This document shows positions 34,941 through 40,914 of a DNA stretch of 40,914 nucleotides, piece after piece. Source of the stretch: Acidimicrobiales bacterium (GTDB lineage: Bacteria > Actinomycetota > Acidimicrobiia > Acidimicrobiales > SKKL01); contig SKKL01000138.1 of the NCBI GenBank assembly GCA_007121465.1, positions 1 to 40,914 of the forward strand, in the 5' to 3' direction. The notes under the pieces are model-generated. The model made no database searches and was not told where the DNA came from. It worked only from the letters and a program-made list of their open reading frames with translations. A program made the position numbers and the translations under genes. Position 1 is the first letter of the stretch. Each line of letters begins with the position of its first letter.

Positions 34941-36143
34941 TCAGAAGATCTCGAAGAGACCTGCGGCACCCATGCCACCGCCGACGCACATGGTGACCAC
35001 GCCGTACTTCGCGCCACGACGCTTGCCCTCGTGGAGGACGTGGCCGGTGCAGCGAGCACCGGTCATCCCGTAGGGGTGCCCGACCGAGATGGCTCCGCCG
35101 GACACGTTGAGCAGCTCGTTGGGGATACCGAGGGTGTCGCGGCAGTAGAGCAGCTGGCTGGCGAACGCCTCGTTGAGCTCCCAGATGCCGATGTCGTCGA
35201 CGGAGAGACCGTGCTGCTCGAGGAGCTTCGGCACGGCGAAGACCGGGCCGATGCCCATCTCCTCGGGAGCACACCCGGCGACGGCCATCCCTCGGTAGGC
35301 ACCGAGGGGCTCGAGGCCGCGACGCTCGGCTTCGGCGGCCTCCATGACGACCACCGCAGCGGCACCGTCGGAGAGCTGGGAGGCGTTGCCGGCGGTGACG
35401 CACTTGCCTTCCTTGGCGAACTGGCCACCTCGCCACACCGGGTTGAGCTTCTGGAGGTCCTCGATGGTGGTGGTCGGCCGGTTGCCCTCGTCCTTGGTGA
35501 GGGTGACCTCCTCCTCGGAGGTCTCGCCCGTCTCCTTGTTGAACAGGGTCTTGATCGTGGTCATGGGAACGATCTCGGGCTCGAAGCGGCCCTCTTCCTG
35601 GGCCTGGGCGGTGCGCTGCTGGGACTGCAGGGCGTACTCGTCCTGAGCCTCGCGGGAGATGCCGTAGCGCTCGGCGACAACCTCGGCGGTCTCGATCATG
35701 GCGGCGTAGATGCCGGGCACCTCGGCGACGAGGTCCTTGTCGACCAGGCGGAACACGTTCTGGTGCTCGTTCTGGACCAGCGAGATCGACTCGACACCGG
35801 CACCGACGGCGACCTGCTGGCCGTCGACGATGATCTGCTTGGCGGCGGTGGCGATGGCCATGAGCCCCGACGAGCACTGCCGGTCGATGCTCTGACCGGC
35901 GACGCTCTCGGGCAGCCCGGCCCGCAGGGCGGCCTGGCGACCGATGTTCATGCCCTGGCTGCCCTGCTGGAGAGCGGCCCCCATGACCACGTCGTCGACC
36001 TCGGGGCCTTCGAGGCCGGCTCGCTCGACGGCGTGGCGAATGGCGTGGCCCCCGAGGGCCTGGGCCTGGGTGTTGTTGAACGCACCCCGGTAGGCCTTGC
36101 CGATGGGGGTGCGGGCGGTGGAGACAATGACGGCTTCGCGCAT
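34941..36143 (-). CDS. Thiolase family protein / acetyl-CoA acetyltransferase
   Basis: [32 protein letters not shown] (active Cys), [39 protein letters not shown]. Confidence 0.95.
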   Translation of the reverse strand: MREAVIVSTARTPIGKAYRGAFNNTQAQALGGHAIRHAVERAGLEGPEVDDVVMGAALQQGSQGMNIGRQAALRAGLPESVAGQSIDRQCSSGLMAIATAAKQIIVDGQQVAVGAGVESISLVQNEHQNVFRLVDKDLVAEVPGIYAAMIETAEVVAERYGISREAQDEYALQSQQRTAQAQEEGRFEPEIVPMTTIKTLFNKETGETSEEEVTLTKDEGNRPTTTIEDLQKLNPVWRGGQFAKEGKCVTAGNASQLSDGAAAVVVMEAAEAERRGLEPLGAYRGMAVAGCAPEEMGIGPVFAVPKLLEQHGLSVDDIGIWELNEAFASQLLYCRDTLGIPNELLNVSGGAISVGHPYGMTGARCTGHVLHEGKRRGAKYGVVTMCVGGGMGAAGLFEIF

Positions 36144-36220
36144 GGCGCGGAGGCTACCGGCCGGTCACGTCCGGCGTCGACCCCACCGCCGTCGCGACCA
36201 GCACCGCCGTCGAGATCAGC

Positions 36221-36802
36221 TCACCGCTCGGGCGCGGAGAACTGGAGCCACTCGTAGAACTCGTCGACGTCTCCATCGAGCGCGTAGAACACCCGGTCGA
36301 CCTCGGCGAACTCCTCGACGGTCTGGTCGAGTTGTGCCAGCAGGCCTGCTGAGCCGCACGAGGTAGAGGCGTTGGGAATCGTCGACCGCAGCTCGGCATC
36401 GAACGACACGTCAGCGGTGCCGTCGGCGACCGTCGCCGACTGGAGCATCCCATCGGTGTCGTCGGAGAACCATCCACCGAGCCCCTCGGCCGCTTCCTCG
36501 TCGGTGGGGCCGGCCAACAACGCCCGCAGGGCTGCCTCGAGAGTCGCCTCTCCCTCGACGGATCGGGTGACCGCCTCGGTCTCGTCGCACTCGTCGCCCT
36601 CGACCAGCAGGTAGATCACCACATCGGCGGTCTCGGGCTCGGTGGTCTCGGGTGGATCGGTCGCCGCTGGCGCCTCGGTGGTGTCGGGCGCCTGGGTCTC
36701 GTCGGTGACGTCGTCGTCGTTGCCGCAGGCGACCAGCAGACCGACCATCAGGGCGAGCACCGCGAGCAGCGGGACCACCCGGGGGTGTCGTCGAGTGCGC
36801 AT
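36221..36802 (-). CDS. Lipoprotein with GerMN-like domain
   Basis: Signal peptide with lipobox MVGLLVAC; Thr/Glu/Pro-rich linker; VVIYLLVEGDECDETEAVTRSV...TLEAALRALLAGPT...GMLQSATVADGTADVSF is GerMN-like. Confidence 0.85.
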   Translation of the reverse strand: MRTRRHPRVVPLLAVLALMVGLLVACGNDDDVTDETQAPDTTEAPAATDPPETTEPETADVVIYLLVEGDECDETEAVTRSVEGEATLEAALRALLAGPTDEEAAEGLGGWFSDDTDGMLQSATVADGTADVSFDAELRSTIPNASTSCGSAGLLAQLDQTVEEFAEVDRVFYALDGDVDEFYEWLQFSAPER

Positions 36803-36883
36803 CCTGTCCTCCTTCGTTCGTCCGGTGCCGCGTGTCGCAACCAACCGGCACATCCAGTAGATCGCGTCGGGCGGACTCGCCCT

Positions 36884-36899
36884 AGGGCCGAAGGACCCT
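36884..36899. promoter_or_regulatory. DosR/DevR-like box
   Basis: AGGGCCGAAGGACCCT (reverse AGGGTCCTTCGGCCCT), GGGnC....GnCCC symmetry, in the divergent region upstream of hpf. Confidence 0.45.
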
Positions 36900-36925
36900 T
36901 GGCATCGGACGAGATCCGGGGCACC

Positions 36926-37068
36926 CTGAGGGGGCAATGCCGATCCGTCCACACACCGCACAGGTGGAGAACCCCCAGCCGGAACGGCCCGTACGACGGG
37001 CCGATCGGTTCCGGGGTGGCGGCTCGGCGAACCCCGTCCCCTCCCGGTCGCCGGACGTGCGCGTCCGG
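36926..37068 (+). ncRNA. Candidate structured leader RNA upstream of hpf
   Basis: Hairpin CCGGAACGGCCCGT-ACG-ACGGGCC-(gatcg)-GTTCCGG (36979-37014); hairpin CCGGACG-TGCG-CGTCCGG (37051-37068); possible long-range CTG(A)GGGGG (36926-36934) with CCCCCAG (36972-36978). Confidence 0.4.
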
Positions 37069-37102
37069 ACGAGGGTGAGGACCCGACTTGAAGGGATCAG
37101 CC

Positions 37103-37918
37103 ATGGTTGATCGTGTGTTGGACGACCTGACCGTCGAAGTCGCGCTCTCCGGAGAGATCACCGACGCCGACCGGCAACTGGCACTCGACAAGATCGAGAA
37201 GGTGCTGCACCTGGTCGACCAACCGATCCTCCACGTGGATCTCCGCCTGGAGATGGCACCGGATCCGGCTCGGGAGCGTCCCGCGCTGGCCCGGGCCACC
37301 CTCGACCTCAATGGCGAGAAGGTGCGGGCCCACGTGTCGGGGATCGCCATGACCGAAGCCATCGACCTGCTCGAGCAACGGCTTCGGCGTCGCCTCGAGC
37401 AGATCCAGGAGCACCGGCTCGCTCTGCGCAAGCGGGGAACGACCAGTGGCCCCGGCGAGTGGCGTCACGGAGACCTGCCCGCCGAGCGTCCGCCATGGTT
37501 CGACCGTCCGGTCGCCGAACGGGAGATCGTTCAGCACAAGACGTTCGCGACCCCGGCGGCGACCGTCGACGAGGCCGTGTTCGACCTCGAGTCGATGGAC
37601 TACGACTTCTACCTGTTCGTCGACGCCGACTCGGATCGTGATGCCATCGTCCACCGACGCGACGACGGTGCCTACGGCCTCCGGTTCGACGATGGGCGCG
37701 ACAGCACCGGCCTGAACGGTGCCGCCCCGGCTGCCGCGGTGGTCGTCGAGAGCCTGCCCGCACCGCACCTCGACGTCGACGAGGCCCGGGAACTGCTCGA
37801 CAACAGCCAGGAGCCGTGGGTCTTCTACATCGACGCGGCCCATGACCGGGCCCGGGTGCTCTACCGGCGCTACGACGGTCACTACGGGCTCATCACCCCC
37901 GTCGACGACGGCGACTGA
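37103..37918 (+). CDS. hpf: Ribosome hibernation-promoting factor/RaiA family with two tandem C-terminal domains
   Basis: N-terminal RaiA-type domain; REIVQHKTFATPAATVDEAVFDLESMDYDFYLFVDADSDRDAIVHRRDDGAYGLR followed by APHLDVDEARELLDNSQEPWVFYIDAAHDRARVLYRRYDGHYGLITP. Confidence 0.88.
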   Translation: MVDRVLDDLTVEVALSGEITDADRQLALDKIEKVLHLVDQPILHVDLRLEMAPDPARERPALARATLDLNGEKVRAHVSGIAMTEAIDLLEQRLRRRLEQIQEHRLALRKRGTTSGPGEWRHGDLPAERPPWFDRPVAEREIVQHKTFATPAATVDEAVFDLESMDYDFYLFVDADSDRDAIVHRRDDGAYGLRFDDGRDSTGLNGAAPAAAVVVESLPAPHLDVDEARELLDNSQEPWVFYIDAAHDRARVLYRRYDGHYGLITPVDDGD

Positions 37919-38165
37919 GACTCCGCGCTGAGCTGGCTGCGTTCACCAGCTCAGCGCGGGAACCGTCCGTGCCAGCGCTCACGGCAGCCGCGCGGGCCAC
38001 GGCTCGGCGGAAGACGGCGATCACGCCGATCCCGCCGGTGATCGCGGCTGCCGGTGTCGCGAGGGCGGCGGCGAGCATTCGAGGTCCGGTGATCCCGCCA
38101 CGGAGGCCCAGACCGGCGATCCCGCGTCCGGGAACGATGGGGTGCGCAGCGTCGTGGGTGGTCAT
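37893..38165 (-). CDS. Small hypothetical, Ala/Gly-rich possible membrane protein
   Basis: MTTHDAAHPIVPGRGIAGLGLRGGITGPRMLAAALATPAAAITGGIGVIAVFRRAVARAAA; its 3' end overlaps hpf and the hairpin, so low confidence. Confidence 0.35.
   Translation of the reverse strand: MTTHDAAHPIVPGRGIAGLGLRGGITGPRMLAAALATPAAAITGGIGVIAVFRRAVARAAAVSAGTDGSRAELVNAASSARSLSRRRRRG
37923..37959. terminator. Strong hairpin after hpf
   Basis: CCGCGCTGAGCTGG-ctgcgttca-CCAGCTCAGCGCGG, exact 14-bp stem, starting 4 nt after the TGA. Confidence 0.75.
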
Positions 38166-38260
38166 GTCGAGGTCCTCTCGGTCGTCGTCCACCCGTCACC
38201 ATCCTGCGGCGACGCGCTCACTCTCCAGACCGTTTCGCGCTCATTCGCGCCGGGTCGTCC

Positions 38261-40351
38261 TCATCTCGCGGACCCGTAGACCTCCTGGTCCCAGAGCCAG
38301 GCGACGATGCGGTCGAGACCTTGACTCAGATGTCTCCGGTAGGTACTCGACGGCAGGCCGAGGACCTCGGCGGCCACTTCCTGCGATGGTGTCTCCGCCA
38401 GGTAGGTCTGCTCGATGGCCCGAAGTCGCTTGGCGTCGCGAGGGTCACGTCGCAGCGAGTCGACGCCATCGACCAGGAGCGACTCGACGATCGAGGCATC
38501 GGGGTGGGCCTCGTATCCGGCTGCCTCCTTCACCAGCCGCGTCCGACCCAGCACATTGCGCCCGAGCTGTTCAGGCCGGCGCAGGTCCTGCAACCCCTGG
38601 CGCACCGCTTCCTTGAACTCCGTGTGTGACAGTACGAGGACATCGGTGGCCTCGGTGGCGGGAGGCTGGCCGACGAGGTCGTCCTGTGCGAGGGCGCGCT
38701 CGGTCCAGAGCGTGATGAGGGCGCCGACGGGGACGGCCCGGAAGTCGTGGGCGAACAGCCCGAACCGATGCTCACCGACGTGGAAGTCGCCCTCGGCGAC
38801 GCGGGGAAGATCGGCGATGGCGAAGTACTCGTCCCACTGGTCCGGATCGGCGAGCGTCAAGAAGTCCCAGGCGAGCTCGGGCATCTGGAGGTAGCGCTGC
38901 AGGGTCAGGACGGGAACGAGGTTGAGCGTGGCCGAGGGCCGCTGATGCTCGGCCCGGTCGACGATGATCCGGGTTTGGGTCACTCGCTCTCCGGGCCGAG
39001 GCGGGGCGGCACGGCGGGCGTGTTCCCACGCCGACCGGGCACCAGGGTCGGCGTCACGCACCGCGGGCGGCGCCTCGGTCAGGTCGATCAGGGCGATCAC
39101 CCCGCTGATGGTGGTGCCCTCGCGGATCACGGTGAAGGCGGCCGGTTGGACATCCCACCAGCTGGCGGCGATGCGGGCGGCCTCATCACCCTCGTGCAGA
39201 GCGACCAGGTCGAGCACGGCGTCGCGGTCGCCCGGCTCCGCTCGTTCGGGTTGACCCGATCCCCAGCTCTCCCAATCGACCGGAGACAGCACACCCGGGA
39301 TCACCCGGAAGAGGTACTTGAGATCGTGGATCGCCCGGCGCTGCTCGGCTCCGCGGCGAGACGTCACCGCCCGGCAGATGTGGTCGCGCACACCGCGGAA
39401 CACCTCGCGGTAGGTAGCCGGATCTCGCCAGCGCAGATCGGCCTCCAGCACGTCGCGAGCGAGGTCGTGGAGCGAGAGGCCCTCGGCCAGGGGCTCGACG
39501 AAGGACAGACCGCAGAGCCACTCGAACGCCTGATGTGCATCGTCGCCGACCACGTCTCGAAGTACGGGTTCGGTCGTCACCCTGGTCAGCGCGGCGGCGC
39601 CGAGTACACGCCTCTGAGCGTCGTCGGGCACCGAATCGAAGAACCGCTCGAGCAAGGTGCGCACCAGGTCGGGCCCGAGCGGATCGGCCTCGAGTGCTCC
39701 GCCACGCACGGCGGCGTCGGTCATGAGAGCGAGGGCGAGCGGGTGACCGTGCGAGACCTCGACGACACGCTCGCGGTCGTGTCCGCTGACACCGAAGCGG
39801 TCGAGGTAGTCGACACACTCGGACGGCTCGAGGTTCCGGAGGGTGACGACACGCAGCAGGTCGCGCCACCCAGGGTCGGCCCGCCACGCCGGATCGAGCG
39901 GTTCACGACTGGCCAGCACGACCAGCGACGAGGCTGGAAGCCGGGGCAGCCACTCGTCGCGCAGCCACGCATCCACGGGAGTCAAGCGCTCGTATCCATC
40001 CACCAACAGGAGCAACCGACGACCATCGTTGCCGCTGGTCGCACCGTGATCGGGAAGCTCGATGTGGCGATCGAGAGCGGCCTGTACCTCGTCGATCCGA
40101 GGGGGGACCTGTTGGCCGTCGAGGTGGACGACATGGGCATCGCAGTCGCGGCCGCGATCGGCCATCCGGGCGAGGAGCGACGACTTGCCGATTCCGGCCG
40201 GCCCATGGACCGACAGCAACGCGAGACGTGGCCCGGCGCCGTCGAGCACCGACTGCACGAGCTCGAGTTCGGCCTCACGACCGACGAATGACGCTCGTCG
40301 CCGTCGCTCGAGAACGCCGCCGAGCGAATCCTCGGTGGTGTCGCCCCACAT
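38261..40351 (-). CDS. STAND/AAA-type ATP-binding regulatory protein with C-terminal HTH
   Basis: FVGREAELELVQSVLDG, VHGPAGIGKSSLLARMAD (Walker A), RLLLLVDGYERLTPVD (Walker B-like); C-terminal ETPSQEVAAEVLGLPSSTYRRHLSQGLDRIVAWLW looks like an HTH. Start ATG 40351. Confidence 0.85.
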   Translation of the reverse strand: MWGDTTEDSLGGVLERRRRASFVGREAELELVQSVLDGAGPRLALLSVHGPAGIGKSSLLARMADRGRDCDAHVVHLDGQQVPPRIDEVQAALDRHIELPDHGATSGNDGRRLLLLVDGYERLTPVDAWLRDEWLPRLPASSLVVLASREPLDPAWRADPGWRDLLRVVTLRNLEPSECVDYLDRFGVSGHDRERVVEVSHGHPLALALMTDAAVRGGALEADPLGPDLVRTLLERFFDSVPDDAQRRVLGAAALTRVTTEPVLRDVVGDDAHQAFEWLCGLSFVEPLAEGLSLHDLARDVLEADLRWRDPATYREVFRGVRDHICRAVTSRRGAEQRRAIHDLKYLFRVIPGVLSPVDWESWGSGQPERAEPGDRDAVLDLVALHEGDEAARIAASWWDVQPAAFTVIREGTTISGVIALIDLTEAPPAVRDADPGARSAWEHARRAAPPRPGERVTQTRIIVDRAEHQRPSATLNLVPVLTLQRYLQMPELAWDFLTLADPDQWDEYFAIADLPRVAEGDFHVGEHRFGLFAHDFRAVPVGALITLWTERALAQDDLVGQPPATEATDVLVLSHTEFKEAVRQGLQDLRRPEQLGRNVLGRTRLVKEAAGYEAHPDASIVESLLVDGVDSLRRDPRDAKRLRAIEQTYLAETPSQEVAAEVLGLPSSTYRRHLSQGLDRIVAWLWDQEVYGSAR

Positions 40352-40390
40352 GCCTCTCTCACGATACACAGATCCGAGTGTCGCGGGTTT

Positions 40391-40404
40391 GGGACCTTCG
40401 CCCC
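40391..40404. promoter_or_regulatory. Second DosR/DevR-like box
   Basis: TGGGACCTTCGCCCCT (40390-40405) matches the reverse of the 36884 box (AGGGTCCTTCGGCCCT) at 13 of 16 positions; between divergent genes. Confidence 0.4.
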
Positions 40405-40431
40405 TGTCGGGAATCCTCCCCGGTCGCGACG

Positions 40432-40770
40432 ATGGCACCGATGAGGGATCCATCGACCGACCGGGGCCCCGAGGGGGTCGGGACACTCGTAGAGCGAGAC
40501 GTCCAGGTGTTGATCGCTCAGGCCCTCATGCTCGCCCTCGACCATGAGGCTCCGGTGACCCAGGCGGGCGAGGAGCTGGCCCGGCACTCCCATGGGTCGA
40601 TCGATGCTCTCGACGCGACGGCGGCGAGGGTCGAAGCGTTGGCTCACCGCAATCCGGGGCCCGACGCTCGGCGGCTTCTCGCCATCGTGGAGGAGGCCCG
40701 TCGACGCATCGAGTCGCGCGAGCGGCACCCCAGCCGCACCGAGCGTCGACGCTTACGCCTGGTGTCCTGA
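40432..40770 (+). CDS. Hypothetical small α-helical protein
   Basis: MAPMRDPSTDRGPEGVGTLVERDVQVLIAQALMLALDHEAPVTQAGEELARHSHGSID...; no family recognised. Start ATG 40432 or 40441. Confidence 0.5.
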   Translation: MAPMRDPSTDRGPEGVGTLVERDVQVLIAQALMLALDHEAPVTQAGEELARHSHGSIDALDATAARVEALAHRNPGPDARRLLAIVEEARRRIESRERHPSRTERRRLRLVS

Positions 40771-40794
40771 CCCGGCGCTCACACCTCCCGGGTG

Positions 40795-40880
40795 TTCTAC
40801 GAGCAGCTCCTCGGCGTGAGCGCCGACGACACCGTGCGGTCGATGTCGGTCACCGGCACGGCAAGGCGGAAGGCTCGCAT
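40795..40880 (-). pseudogene. VOC/glyoxalase-family N-terminal remnant disrupted by a micro-inversion
   Basis: Minus strand ATG 40880 reads MRAFRLAVPVTDIDRTV, then breaks; the next expected segment, FYEQLLGVSADDT, is encoded on the plus strand at 40795-40833. Confidence 0.6.
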
Positions 40881-40914
40881 GCCTCCCCGTTGCAGCAAAG
40901 GATGGTCAGCCCGA

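Noticed and set aside
38747-40291. 514-aa plus-strand ORF opposite the STAND gene
   Set aside because: No motif, shadow composition; the minus strand has Walker A and HTH.
1-40914. CRISPR arrays, tRNA/rRNA genes, transposases, phage genes or defence islands
   Set aside because: Looked for repeat-spacer periodicity, tRNA-like ends, IS termini and relevant protein motifs; none seen by eye. A tRNAscan/ISfinder/DefenseFinder run would be needed to exclude them formally.

Overview
High-GC actinobacterial chromosomal window (the trehalose/β-oxidation/HPF gene content looks like the Acidimicrobiia or a relative; this placement is an inference). It is densely coded and mostly housekeeping or catabolic. 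No rRNA, tRNA, CRISPR array or transposase was recognised. Both ends interrupt or disrupt genes, so this may be a whole contig. Main content: divergent cysS/valS; MscS channel; a two-gene encapsulin nanocompartment (encapsulated ferritin plus shell); two overlapping CNNM/CorC-type CBS proteins; a flippase-like membrane protein; acyl-CoA synthetase, two acyl-CoA dehydrogenases and a thiolase; an SDR–carboxylesterase–α/β-hydrolase operon joined by ATGA overlaps; a transglutaminase-like protein; an uncharacterised protein with ferritin-like ExxH motifs divergent from a TetR gene with a palindromic operator; two convergent Baeyer–Villiger monooxygenases; a metallo-β-lactamase-fold protein without a normal start codon; BI-1/YccA; a K+/H+ antiporter; a giant β-PGM–trehalose-6-P phosphatase–GH65 fusion; a GerMN-like lipoprotein; a hibernation factor with two C-terminal domains and a structured leader; and a STAND-type ATPase with a C-terminal HTH. 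Most interesting leads: a micro-inversion inside a VOC/glyoxalase remnant at the right end, the hpf leader with a DosR-like box that recurs at 40.39 kb, the putative diiron protein with its TetR operator, a possible ketone/ester catabolic neighbourhood, and the trehalose fusion enzyme. All family calls come from reading motifs by eye; no database search was run.
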